Positions 12,223 through 23,419 of a stretch of 64,000 bases of DNA are shown one piece after another. The notes under the pieces are model-generated. The model worked only from the letters and a program-made list of their open reading frames with translations. It ran no database searches and was not told the DNA's origin. A program made the position numbers and the translations under genes. The first letter of the stretch is position 1. Every line of letters starts with the position of its first letter. Origin of the DNA: Symsagittifera roscoffensis (taxonomy: Eukaryota; Xenacoelomorpha; Acoela; Convolutidae); contig NC_087068.1 in assembly GCF_963678635.1 (NCBI RefSeq), positions 41,999,649-42,063,648 of the forward strand. The letters run 5' to 3'.

Positions 12223-13264
12223 TGGCTATCGATTTTTGTTTTTCATGATACTTTTTTTTGCTCTTCCTCGCAAGTCTTGATAGGGCCTTTTCTTCAATCA
12301 CTCTACCCTTCTTGATTGATTGAAACTAAACATTAACTTGTCTAAGCACTCAAATAAAACTTTTACAAGTATAAAAGAGACCACTTCAAGTGATCGTTAT
12401 AATGAGGCTTAATTTAAATTATAATATCGAAAATTTTGAAGCATGAACATTGGAACGCATTTTGTGTGCGAACGTATGACTAACTTTTACAGTTTTTTGG
12501 TTTTTTCTTAATTTTTGGTGTTTTCATGATTATGCTGCTGCTTTTGTAATAGTTTTAAAATGTCTTTTTTTTCAATTCCCAATAATTATTTGTTTTTGGC
12601 TCAAGTAACAGCGGGTCCACCTATCCTTCACCCCCATTATGCGGGAATTTCCCTTCCTAACCAGGTAAAAAATAAATCAGTAAAACTGGAAGGCTTTTGC
12701 ATTTTGGCGAACCCCTATGGCTGGCGTTTGGACTCTTAAGGAATGACTAAACTATAAAAGACGCTGAATTACTCACAAAGTCAGCGTCTTATATCGATGT
12801 AGAAAATTGATTCATCCACAAAACTTTGTTGTCCAATTAGCAATTTTTAAAAGATTTTTTTGATCAAACAATCGGTTTTTAAAGGGTGGTCATAGCGGGG
12901 GTTGAGCGTGATAAAAAAAATAAGTAAAGATACTCATAAATTGCCAATTCGAATGCTTAGCTCGGAAATTTGCAACTCAGTGAGAGGTAACTTCAGTGCA
13001 GTCACTGTTGGGCCCCTCACTATCTGATGTCATACTTGCTGTTTCCAAAATGATGCAAAAACGGTCAACAAAACCCAGCTTACTCTTCCTCGCACGTCTT
13101 GATAGGTTATTTCCACAATAGTTTTCAAAAAACACCTGGCTGACGACTGTAATAACAATCAATGGCTATCGATTTTGTTGTTTATGATACTTTTTTTGCT
13201 CTTCCTCGCAAGTCTTGATAGGGCCTTTTCTTCAATCACTCTACCCTTCCGGATTGATTGAAAG

Positions 13265-13345
13265 TAAGCATTAACTTGACGAAGCACTCAAATAAAACTT
13301 TTACAAGTATAAAAGAGACCACTTCAGTTGATCGTTATAATCAGG
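13265..13345 (+). promoter_or_regulatory. Putative core promoter of an array unit (one representative copy)
   Basis: The unit carries TATAAAAG at 13308-13315 and a TCAG initiator-like word at 13341-13344, about 34 bp apart, a workable spacing for a RNA polymerase II TATA promoter. The block ACTCAAATAAAACTTTTAC just upstream and CAGTTGATCGTTATAATCAG around the putative start are kept in nearly every unit. The second block survives in the diverged unit at about 17.9 kb and 28.4 kb, where the TATA word itself is lost. Activity is inferred, not shown. Confidence 0.45.
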
Positions 13346-13380
13346 TTTAAATTAAATTATAATATCGAATATTTTGAAGC

Positions 13381-13613
13381 ATGAACATTGGAACGCATCT
13401 TGTGTGCGAAGGTATGACTGATTTTTAAAGTTTTTTTGGTTTTTTCTTAATTTTTGGTGTTTTCATGGTTATGCTGCTGGTTTTGTAATAGTTTTAAAAT
13501 GTTTTTTATTTCATTTCCCAATAAATATTTGTTTTTGGTTCTATACTGCTCAAGTAACAGCGGGTCCACCTATCCTTCGCCCCCATTATGCGGGAATTTT
13601 CCTTCCTAACCGG
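13381..13613 (+). other. Putative spliced transcript of an array unit (one representative copy)
   Basis: An ATG at 13381 opens a ten-codon frame (MNIGTHLVCE) that meets a GTATGA donor-like site at 13412. A T-rich stretch follows, with an acceptor-like CAG ending at 13560. Joining these keeps a frame into AGPPILxPxYAGxFLPNx, which ends at a GGTRAA donor-like site near 13613. The same arrangement exists in the other units. Where read straight on, the frame continues to a common end (GWRLDS then stop) in about half the copies (for example near 8637-8948, 9668-9901, 10624-10848) and is broken by length changes of an A run in the rest. Substitutions between copies are often non-synonymous, so coding is uncertain. 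An untranslated or small-RNA role is equally possible. Confidence 0.3.
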
Positions 13614-16600
13614 GTGAAAAAAAAATCAGTAAAACTGGAAGGCTTTCGCATTTTGGCCAAACCATGTGGCTGGCGTTTGAACTCTTAAGGAATGACTAAA
13701 CTATGAAAAACGCTGAATTACTCACAAAGTCAGCGTCTTATATCGATGTAGAAAATTGATTCATCCACAAAAATTTGTTGTCCAATTAGCATTTTTTAAA
13801 AGATTTTTTTGATCAAACAATCGGTTTTTAAAGGGTGGTCTTAGCGGGGGTTGAGCGTGATAAAAAAAAATAAGTAAAGATACTCATAAATTACCAATTC
13901 GAATGCTTAGCTCGAAGTTTTGCAACTCAGTGAGAGGTAACTTCAGTCAGTCACTGTTTAGCCTCTCACTATCTGATATCATATTTGCTGTACCCAAATT
14001 GATGCAAAAACGATCAACAAAACCTAGCTTACTCCTCCTCGCACGTTTTGATAGGTTAGTTCCATAAAAGTTTTTTTTTAAAAAAACCTGACTGACGACT
14101 GTATTACCAATCAGTGGCTATCAATTTTTGTTGTTCATGATACTTTTTTTGCTCTTCCTCGCAAGTCTTGATAGGGCCTTTTCTTCAACCACTCTACCCT
14201 TCCGGATTGATTGAAAGTAAGCATTAACTTGTCTAAGCACTCAAATAAAACTTTTACAAGTATAAAAGAGACCACTTCAAGTGATCGTTATAATGAGATT
14301 TCATTTAAATTATGATATCGAATGTTTTGAAGCATGAACATTGGAACGCATCTTGTGTACGAACGTATGACTTATTTTTACAGTTTTTTAGTTTTTTTTT
14401 TAATTTTTGGTGTTTTCATGGTTATGCTGCTGGTTTTGTAACAGTTTTTAAAAAAATTTTATTTCAATTCTCAATAATTTTTTGTTTTTGGTTCTATACT
14501 GCTCAAGTAACAGCGGGTCCACCTATCCTCCACCCCCATTATGCGAGAGTTTTCCATCCTAACCGGGTGAAAAAAAATCAAAAAAACTGTAAGGCTTTCG
14601 CATTTTGGCCGACACCTATGGCTGGCGTTTGGACTCTTAAGGAATCACTAAACTATAAAAGACGCTGAAATACTCACGAAGTCAGCGTCTTATATCGATG
14701 TAGAAAATTGATTCGTCCTAAAAACTTTGTTGTCCAATTAGCATATTTTAAAAAATTTTTTTGATCAAACCATCGGTTGTTAAAGGGTGGTCTTAGCGGT
14801 GATTGAGCGTAATAAAAAAAAATAAGTAAAGAAACTCATAAATTGCCAACTCGAATGCTTAGCTCGAAAATTTGCAACTCAGTGAGAGGTAACTTCAGTG
14901 CAGTCGCTGTTGGGCCCCTCGCTATCTGATGTCATACTTGCTGTGCCCAAATTGATGCAAAAACGGTCAACAAAACCCAGCTTACTCCTCCTCGCACGTC
15001 TTGATAGGTTATTTCCATAATAGTTTTTAAAAAAAAACCTGGCTGACGACTGTGTTAACAATCAATGGCTATCGATTTTTGTTGTTCATGATACTTTTTT
15101 TGCTCTTCCTCGCAAGTCTTGATAGGGCCTTTTCTTCAATCACTCTACCCTTCCGGATTGATTGAAACTAAGCATCAACTTGTCTAAGCACTCAAATAAA
15201 ATTTTTGCAAGTATAAAAAAGACCACTTCAGTTGATCGTTTTAATCAGGTTTAAACTAAATTATAATATCGAATCTTTTGTAGCATGAAATTTAGAACGC
15301 ATCTTATGTGCGAAGGTATGACTGATTTTTACAGTTTTTTTGGTTTTTTCTTATATTATGGTGTTTTCATGGTTATGTTGCTGCTTTTGTAATAGTTTTA
15401 AAATGTTTTTTCTTTCAATTCCCAATAATTGTTTGCTTTTGGTTTCATACCGCTCAAGTAACAGCGGGTCCACCTATCCTCAACCCTCATTATGCGGGAC
15501 TTTCCCTTCCTAACCAGGTAAAAAAAATAAATCAGTAAAACTCGAAGTCTTTCAAATTTGGCCAACCTCTATGGCTGGCTCTGGCGTTTGGACCCTTAAG
15601 GAACGACTAAACTATAAAAGACGCTGAATTACTCACGAAGTCAGCGTCTTTTATCGATGTAGAAAATAGATTCATCCCTAAAACTTTGCTGTCCAGTTAT
15701 AATTTTTAAAAGGGTTTTTTTGATCAAACAATCGGTTGTTAAATGGTGATCTTAGCGGGGATTGAGCGTAACAAAAAAATAAGATAATTAAAGATACCCA
15801 TAAAATGCCAATTCGAATGCTTAGCTCGAAAATTTGCTACTCAGCGAGAGGTAATTTCAGTGCAGTCACTGTTGGGCCCTTCACTATCTGATGTCATACT
15901 TGCTGTACCCAAATTGATGCAAAAACGATCAACAAAACCCAGCTTTCTCCTCCTCGCACGTCTTGATAGGATGTTTCCATAATAGTGTTTAAAAAACACC
16001 TGGCTGACGACTGTAATAACAATCAATGGCTATCGATTTTTGTTGTTCATGATACTTTTTTTGCTCTTCCTTGGAAGTCTTGATAGGGCCTTTTCTTCGA
16101 TCACTCTACCCTTTCGGATTGAATGAAAGTAAGCATTAAATTGTCTAAGCCCTCAATTAAAATTTTTACATGTACAAAAGAGACCACTTCAGTTCATCGT
16201 TATAATCAGGTTTAAAGTGAATTATAATATCGAATGTTTTGAAGCATGAACAATGGAACGCATCATGTGTGCGAAGATATGAGTGATTTTTACAGTTTTC
16301 TGGTTTTTTCTTAGTTTTTGGTGTTTTCATGGTTATGCTGCTGCTTTTGTAATAGTTTTAAAATGTTTTTTCTTTCAATTCCCAATAATTATTTGTTTTT
16401 GGTTCTATACAGCTCAATTAACAGCGGGTCGACCTATCCTTCACCCATATTATGCGGTAATTTCCCTTCCTAACCAGGTAAGAAAAATAAATCAGTAAAA
16501 TTGGCTGGAAGGCTTTCGCATTTTGGCCAATCCCTATGGCTGGCGTTTGGACCCTTAAGGAACGACTAAACTATTAAAGACGATGAATTACTCACGAAGT

Positions 16601-17345
16601 CAGCATCTTTTTTCGATGTAGTAAATTGATACAGCCTAAAAACTTTGCTGTCCAATTAGCATTTTTTAAAAGATTTTTTTTGATCAAACAATCGGTTGTT
16701 AAAGGGTGGTCTTAGCGGGGGTTGAGCGTAATAAAAAATATAAAATAAGTAAACGTCTTGATAGGTTTTTTTCATAAAAGTTTTTTAAAAAAAACCTGGC
16801 TGACGACTGTATTAACAATCAATGATTATCGATTTTTGTTGTTCATGATACTTTTTTTGCTCTTCCTCGCAAGTCTTGATAGGGCCTTTTCTTCAATCAC
16901 TCCACCCTTCCGGATCGATTGAAAGTAAGCATCAACTTGAATAAGCACGCAAATAAAACTTTTACAAGCATAAAAGAGACCACTTCAGTTGATCGTTATA
17001 ATCAAGTTTAAAAAAAAATTATATTATAATATCGAATCTTTTGAAGGATGAACATTGGAAAGCATCTTTTGTGCGAAGTTATGACTGATTTTTATGGGTT
17101 TTTTTGTTTTTTCTTAATTTTTGTTGTTTTCATGGTTATGCTGCTGGTTTTGTAATAGTTTTAAAATGTTTTTTTTTCAACTCCCAAAAATTAATTGATT
17201 TTGATTCTAAACCGCTCAAGTAACAGCGCGTCCACCTATCCTCCACCCCCATTATGCGGGAATTTTCCTTCCTAACCAGGTAAAAAAATAAAATCAGTAA
17301 AACAACCCCTATGGCAACCCCTATGGCATTTTGGGCAACCCCTAT

Positions 17346-18068
17346 GGCTAGCGTTTAAAAACCTTCGTAATGGCATCCAATGGGCGCGGAGTGGATCGCA
17401 TCTACGTTCGCCAATCATGATGTATTAAATCACACTCAGGAGGGCCATTGAAACAGCTGTTTTTTTCGCCCGGAAAAAAACAACGGATAGTAAAATTAAA
17501 CCCTATTACGATTGGCTAGCGTCAAGATGAATACTAGGATGATTTTAACCGTTTCTACCGTTTCTAAAGAAGAACCACTTGCAGGTATTTTTTTCATACA
17601 ACCGGGTTAACCTACGAAATACCATTCAAAAGCTGTCGGTTGAACTATGCAACATAACTACTCATATCTGAACTAAGCAAATCCAGAAACAGGTATATGC
17701 ACATGTTCGACAATATCCAGCAGTCGGTTTTTCGGCGTCTAGGATACTTTCTTCGCTTCACGCGCACTGCTTGATAAGTAGTTTTCTCCAGCACTCTAGC
17801 CTTTTGTTTTGATTGAGAATTAGCCTTAACATTTTAAAATACTCAAATAACTTTTCAGTGCAAGAGTGCAAGTAAAGAATAGACCTTTCCAGTTGATTGT
17901 TACAATCAGAGGCTAGATAAAGAAAATGATATATCAAACAAAAAAAAACAGAAAATTAGATTACATACTGTCTGACAAAGTAAGTACTCGTTTTTGTCCT
18001 CGGTTCTGTTTATTTGTTATGGACTACTTTTTGTTTGGCTTCATTTTTATATTTACCTGTTTTTGGTC
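17346..18068 (+). repeat. Diverged (B-type) array unit, left copy, split by the LTR element
   Basis: After a short triplication of AACCCCTATGGC, the sequence becomes a diverged relative of the array unit. A CACTGCTTGATAAGTAG block mirrors the TCTTGATAGG word. AGTTGATTGTTACAATCAG mirrors the promoter block, and a GTAAGTACTCG donor-like site follows. It matches 27876-28571 at about 95 percent by eye. Its continuation, including a CCACACCCC-TACGGGATTTTTC block equivalent to the unit's second putative exon, lies beyond the LTR element at 24934. Confidence 0.7.
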
Positions 18069-18407
18069 TGAGATTTCCCTCAGTTGGAGTAGAGAAAACA
18101 TTATTGTAAAAATCGGATACTGAATTAAATATGATATATAAATAGATATAATAGAATAATGTACATTTGGATAACGATTCCAGATTGAATGTATTGTTTT
18201 GAATAACAAGAATGTTTTAACGACTAGATTTCACACTTAAGGCTTTCGCAAGTGACCGCTTCAGGTTCTCAAGTGACAAACGATTTGACTGGTGAGATTT
18301 GTCCTTGAATCAATTTACTGCACTATAAGTAGATGTTTAAGACATTGTTAAAAAAACATACATAAGTAAATAGGGTAGAATGAGGTACCGAAGGTCGCCT
18401 CATGACA
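18069..18407 (-). repeat. 3' LTR of the 6.87 kb element
   Basis: 339 bp, TG...CA on the element strand. It differs from the 5' LTR at roughly 18 positions by eye (about 5 percent), clustered in the AT-rich stretch 18100-18190. The identical length of the two LTRs argues against large indels since insertion. Confidence 0.92.
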
Positions 18408-18422
18408 CTTCCCCCTCTAGAA
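18408..18422 (-). other. Polypurine tract
   Basis: On the element strand this reads TTCTAGAGGGGGAAG directly before the 3' LTR, a typical purine primer for plus-strand DNA synthesis. Confidence 0.85.
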
Positions 18423-18550
18423 AAACTTATCTTGTATAAATTTCAGAATGTATAAGGCAGAATTAGCACATGTTAGTATGTCAGCTCATAACCCAATCAT
18501 AAGTCGAATAGAGCGGAGTTTATGTGAGTTTTAAAGTTTAAGAAGTTTTA

Positions 18551-19408
18551 TCATGCTAGTCGAGTAGTTTGCTCTTTAGTTCTAGGAAAAGGCACTTGCG
18601 ATCCTTTACGAACAATTGGGGTGAAAGGCGTAGTAATCGTCTGTTCTGTGATTAAACGTTGTGACGAAGACTCTGCAGGGTCGGATTCAGTTACACTCTT
18701 GACTGAATGGCGAAGAGGATCGCCATAAAACCTCATCGGTTTCTTGGACCGATTAGAAGATCTGTTTGAATCGCTCGTAGATTGGGAGGTGGGAACGTCA
18801 ACATCCGCATGTCCAGTAGCCGCCGGGTCCGGAGCTGCAGCCTGAGGAACGGGGCCGGAAATCTGTGGCTGAAGTGTGATAGGCGGATCCTTAGGCGTTG
18901 CTCGAGCCCCTGTGGGAGATGTCGAGGCGGAATTTGTCAAAGGATGAACCACCGGAGCTTTCGACGTAGCGACCACGGGAGCCAATCCTTGAGTCGTTGT
19001 AACAGGTGCCTCCACCAACTCAAGCTGAGGTCCAGTGATTAAAGAGTCCTCGCTTGATGACTCTGCTGTGAGGTCGATCACCTTGCCCTTCTGAGGTTCT
19101 GCTATGGGTCTCGTAGCTGAAGAAGTAGATGGTTGAGACTGAGGCCGAGGAGCATTTCGTCGCTGTAACCGTTCTCCCACTGTGCCAGGCGTAGGTGTTT
19201 TTGAGAGTCTTTTTGGCCTTGAAGAGGACGACACATTCATTCGCTGGGAATGCGAGAGTGCTGGTGCTGAGGTATCACGAACGTTGTCGTAAAAACGTAA
19301 GGTTCCCTTTGTGATCCCCGATTTCAGCGAGTTTGCGGGGTCACTATTACGAGCCGCCAATTCGCGGAGAAGTCTTGTCCTTGTTGTGGGGGCACATTCC
19401 GTTTCCAC
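18551..19408 (-). pseudogene. C-terminal tail of pol of the 6.87 kb element
   Basis: 285 residues rich in Ser, Thr and Pro, in a different frame from the integrase it overlaps by 85 bp, so a 1-nt shift probably lies there. Near the end, RSKKPMRFYGDPLRHSVK resembles the basic RYGDP-type ending of many Ty3/gypsy pol proteins, which supports reading it as the pol tail rather than a separate env. No membrane segment or signal peptide is visible. Confidence 0.6.
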
Positions 19409-20619
19409 TGCTTCCAGGTGTTAGCCGCCTTCGCAAGGTTCTCCAAGGCCTTGTAAGGTTGACTATCGGCTATATGCTCGCCCACACCAAAGAGTGGTTT
19501 GAATTTACAGGGGATTTCCGGAGTATGAGACGCTCCTCTGGGTACAACTTTAGCCCTATCGCGGCTGTAATCTTGGCTTGATTGCTGCTCTGGAGTTAGG
19601 AGGTTTCTCTCCAGTCCTTGCGCTGAAGTAGGAGAATGAACAACATTAGCACGCGCTAACGAAAACTCAGTGTTAGGCTTCCTCCCAAAATGTAGCTCAA
19701 AAGGAGATACTTTTAACGTAGAATGCTTAACTTTCCAAACATCGTCAATGATTTGTTGTAAAGTAGACTTCAAGTTTTTAAAATTAGGATCCAATTTTTC
19801 TGTTCCTAACTTCCGTTTAATGGTCTAGATCGACCTCTCCACCAGCCCACAACTCCGATGATCCCCCACCGCTGTGAGGATATGTTTTATGCCTCTACTT
19901 TTGCAAAATTCTTTAACGACTTCAGAGTTGAACCCAGATCCGTGATATATTCTAATGCTTTCCGGTATACCATAATTACGAATATACGATCGTAAAAATT
20001 TGACTTTTTTTTTCGCACTGGTTGTCTTAGTTAACATCACCAAAGGGAACTTAGAAAAACGATCTATTGTGACTAAAATGTAGATTTTCCCCTTTTTATC
20101 ATCTATTAACGGACCCGCAAAATCAAGTTGCAATTCTTGATTCGGAGCTGACAACGGTGGTAACGGCTTAGCTGAGTTATAAGTTGCTGAAGTTTTGATG
20201 TTCTTACCAAATAGAGTACACTCCGGGTATTTTTCGCAGACGTTAACGATCTGACGATTGAGAAATGGCCACCATATATATTCTGAGGCGCCCATCATGG
20301 CCGCCTGGCCTGGATGCGAGCGTTGAAGTCGAATCAAAACAGCACTTCGTAATTGTTCGGGTATGGCCAATTTGTTGTCTATCAGGACACAATTGTTCAC
20401 CACCGCCGCCTCCGTCCAGAATTGGGCCATGTACGCCCCCAGTTTGTTGAAGGATTGCACATCCTTCTTAATGATCGCAGTCCTCATCGGTCCGAGGAAC
20501 GGGTCTTCTCCTGTCAGCTCTCCCAGCGGATCCACATCGAACAATCCTGGCAATCCGACCACTTTCTTTTTATCCGGAGTGACCAGCGGTTTGTGGTTAT
20601 TGATGGCATTAAACCCCAT
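19324..20619 (-). pseudogene. Integrase of the 6.87 kb element
   Basis: Integrase inserts the cDNA into the genome. The N-terminal zinc region is seen in RSHPGQAAM ... WWPFLNRQIVNVCEKYPEC; the spacing of its cysteines is irregular. The core has the first Asp in LQLDFAGP. The second catalytic Asp is replaced by His (IRIYHGSGFNS, where the family has Asp), and the Glu lies in CGLVERSI. A TAG at 19825 follows ERSI at a position normally Gln; beyond it the same frame continues through the C-terminal region with SPFELHFGRKPNT. The lost Asp and the stop make this copy catalytically dead. Confidence 0.82.
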
Positions 20620-21511
20620 TCAGAGTATCTCCCCCCTGTCTAGCCTGTCTCGTTTGCCGTTGCCTCCGACACTTGTTGAGGAACTGGGTAAGGGCCTTTT
20701 GTGTAGTCTGTCCTTGCGTAACCACAAAACGTTCTCGTGAATGTCTCAATCTGGCAAGGTTGAGGGTACGTATCTGATCCATACGGCTCGGGCGTTCCAT
20801 ATGGCGAACTGTAGAGAGTCCGGGTCTTTGTTGACTTGAGGTACGAAAAGTAGGCGAACTAGAAGAAAAATTTTCAACAAATTTGAGGAGATTTGTTTGT
20901 TCGATGGTGTTATTTGCGAAGTCAATAAAATTAGTAGAAGTATTAGAGTTATTTAGAGTAGAGTTGAGAGTAGTATTTTGAGCAAGATTAATTGAAGTAT
21001 CCATATCGTGACTGAATTCTGAGATGTAAGATCGGAGACAATGAGTTTGATCAAAAACTTCCGGTTTAGCGTATCTCATTTGCATACTGAGCTGTGATTG
21101 GTCGAGACTATCAGAGCATGAAAAGTCGACCTCTCGCGACGATGATATATACTCACAATGTTGCATACTAGCATATGATTGGCTGGTTGACTGAGAGCAT
21201 GAATTAACGCCCTTTATCGGCGAGAAATTATGACGATAAATTAGCATATCCTTTTGAGATTGGTTAGCAGGTTGAGTATTATTCACGACGCCCTCTAGCG
21301 ACGACGAACGAAACTGTTTGCCAGAATGCGATTGGCTAGATGAATCAACTGTTGATTGGTCCGTTGTTTGAGTTAAGAGGTAGCCAATATTGCCTCAAGT
21401 TTCACCAAACGATCTGATTGGTTGAAATTGGTTACAATATGAAATTTGCCCCACCGGCACTATTTGAGGTTTGGATTGAGAACTAATCAAATTTAAAGCA
21501 TTGTGAAAAGC
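20609..21511 (-). pseudogene. Ser/Gln/Asn-rich linker between RNase H and integrase
   Basis: A frame open from 21286 to 20609 joins RNase H to integrase. It has no recognised fold. It contains loose repeats of a DQSQxxM-type motif (ANQSQKDM, STSQSYASM, LDQSQLSM), mirrored in the DNA by GATTGG words every 60-90 bp. An Asn/Thr-rich stretch follows, then a basic end (KCRRQRQTRQARQ). It is part of the pol polyprotein; stops between 21286 and 21512 interrupt it. The repeats suggest an unstructured spacer. Confidence 0.55.
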
Positions 21512-23419
21512 TTAAATAGACTTAAAGACAAATAATTCATCATGCGATGACGGTAAAGGTGCTTCAAACGTCGGGTATCCGGACATATAGTCTACAATAC
21601 CTAGGAAGGAACCGGGTATATGTTCGATTTGATAATCGAACGGAATAAGGCGGTCCGCCCAGCGAGAGAGTCGTGACTGATAAGATTTCTTGCCATAAGT
21701 TTCGTTGAGAGCGGAAATAATGGCCTTATGATCGGTTAGAATAACAAAGCGATGACCTAGTAAATAAGTAAGGAAGTGTTCACACGCCCATACAATGGCC
21801 ATAAGCTCTAACTCGTTGGTACTATACTTGATTTCTGCGGAGTTTAGAAACCTAGAAGCAAACGCAATCGGAGCCCAACAATTTGGTTCGACTTCTTGTT
21901 CCAAACAAGCCCCCAGCCCGCTGTGACTTGCATCACATTTAACTCGCGAAGCCTTCGAAGCATCATAGTGAAACAAATTAGGGATGTTTGCGATGAGGTT
22001 TAAAATTTTCTGAAACGCAATGTCTTGCTCTTCCCCCCACAAAAAAGATTTATTATTCTCCGCTTTTAACGAAACTCTGAATACAACTGTATATTTGTGC
22101 AAATCCGGAATGAAACGTTGAAGGTGATTGAGGTTCCCCATAAACGATCTTAACTGCTTAAGGGTTTTTGGTGGTAACAGGGATTTGATGGCCTCTATTT
22201 TCGAGAATTTCGTAGCGTAACCGTTTTCATCGATTTCATACCCTAACCAGACTAACTTGTTAACTGAGAACTCACATTTACTAAGTTTCAACACCCATCC
22301 TTCTTCATTCAATCGACTCATGACTCTTTCGACCAGTACATTATGATCCTCAATTTGTCCTTTAGTATCAACCAGTATATCATCAAGGTTACATATGACG
22401 CCTTCCAATCCTTGTAAAGTACAGTCCATCGCTTTCTAGAGTTCCGTAGGCATATCCGTCAGTCCGTAGAAACCAATCTTGAATCGATAGGTGCCTGTTG
22501 CCTCTCCACACAAAATACTAAAGTTACTATGACTACTGGTTAGCTCCGATAAAGGTAATTGACTAAAAGCGTATTTAAGGTCAAGAGAAGTAAACCACAC
22601 TTCCCCAGGTGTGTCTCTAGTTATGATTTGGGCCGCCGAGTCAATCAATTTATGCATATTAGGCATTTGGTATTTATTTTGCCAGATTTGAGCATTCATG
22701 GCCTTAGCATTAAGCGCAAGTTTTATAGACCCGTCTTTTTTGCTGTTAGAACTATGGGCGCGATGAAATGATCCGTAGTACACTTTTCTAATTTTTCAAT
22801 GTGCTTGTCTTTGATTAATTTTTTAATCTCAGCCGTGACTCGATCTTGCAAATTTATAGGGACTTTTCGGCCTTTAACTTGTCTAGGCACCAAAAGGTCT
22901 TTAAAATTCGTGAATACTTTATGATTTTTCGACCTCCCCAGCCTGCTGAACACATTAGGGTACCTTCGGACAAAATGATCCCTCCAGAACTGTGTGGTCG
23001 GATCCAACTCCTGCTCTTCTTCCGCCAAGCTATCTTCTGCCGGTCCGCGTTGCACAGTTTTAATTCCCAATTTCTCATGAAGGTTCAATCCGAGTAAATT
23101 CCGCGTAAGATTTTCGGAAACCAAGAAACACGCATTTTCGATTTTCCAACCCTTCGACGTAATAGGGATTTCTAGTGATCCGAACAGTGTAATCGGTTTC
23201 TTGTTATAGTCAACATAAGTAACGTCTAGTGGGTGTCTCGCGACGTCCTTAAATTTAACATTAGGAATCCGTTTCATGAGTATTTCCGCCGTTTTCTTGT
23301 TTAAGAAAGACACGGGACTGCCAGTGTCCACCGTAGCATAGAAAAAGGAATTACCACAACGTAACTGAATGCTGAGGCTCCTTGGTTGTCCTCCCGCTGC
23401 CTTCAGCAGTTCTACATTG
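21512..23419 (-). pseudogene. Protease, reverse transcriptase and RNase H of the 6.87 kb element
   Basis: The aspartic protease has its active site in ATVDTGSPVSF near 23328. RT begins around 22.9 kb (KLIKDKHIEKL ... APIVLTAKK) and changes frame near 22740. It continues through SLDLKYAFSQLPL and GFYGLTDMPTEL, meets a TAG at about 22433 where relatives carry Gln, and resumes with the catalytic DD motif as CNLDDILVD. The position before LDD is Asn rather than the usual aromatic. RNase H follows with KCDASHSGLGACLEQ, the ELELMAIVWACEHF helix and TDHKAI. All domains are of normal order and length for Ty3/gypsy pol; only the frame breaks are abnormal. Confidence 0.85.

Larger units (their letters stand above)
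8140..17345 (+). repeat. Tandem array of about ten ~950 bp units
   Basis: The stem-loop landmark recurs near 8180, 8968, 9920, 10868, 11813, 12759, 13709, 14660, 15619 and 16578, giving spacings of about 945-959 bp except the first (about 790). Each full unit contains, in order: stem-loop; a GGTGGTCTTAGCGGGG block; a block open on the minus strand for 60-61 codons; two copies about 115 bp apart of a CTTCCTCGCA-GTCTTGATAGG word; a promoter-like region with TATAAAAG; a short ATG frame ending at a GTATGA donor-like site; a T-rich stretch with AATTTTTGG; and a conserved AGPPILHP-Y-like segment flanked by CAG and GGTAAA. The first and last units share the same deletion of about 160 bp. Units 9.6-11.5 and 11.5-13.4 kb form a two-unit higher-order repeat. 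Confidence 0.9.

Noticed and set aside
8140-17345. CRISPR array or rDNA/5S cluster
   Set aside because: Units are about 950 bp without short repeat-spacer alternation, and no rRNA or 5S motifs are present.
18551-19408. Separate env gene of the 6.87 kb element
   Set aside because: No signal peptide or anchor, and a GDP-H ending typical of pol tails; best read as pol C-terminus.
19825-22433. Two TAG codons at positions usually Gln suggest TAG recoding
   Set aside because: In the giant element TAG at 49756 stands where the sister copy has Ser, and TGA and TAA stops also interrupt conserved domains. Ordinary point mutation explains all of them.
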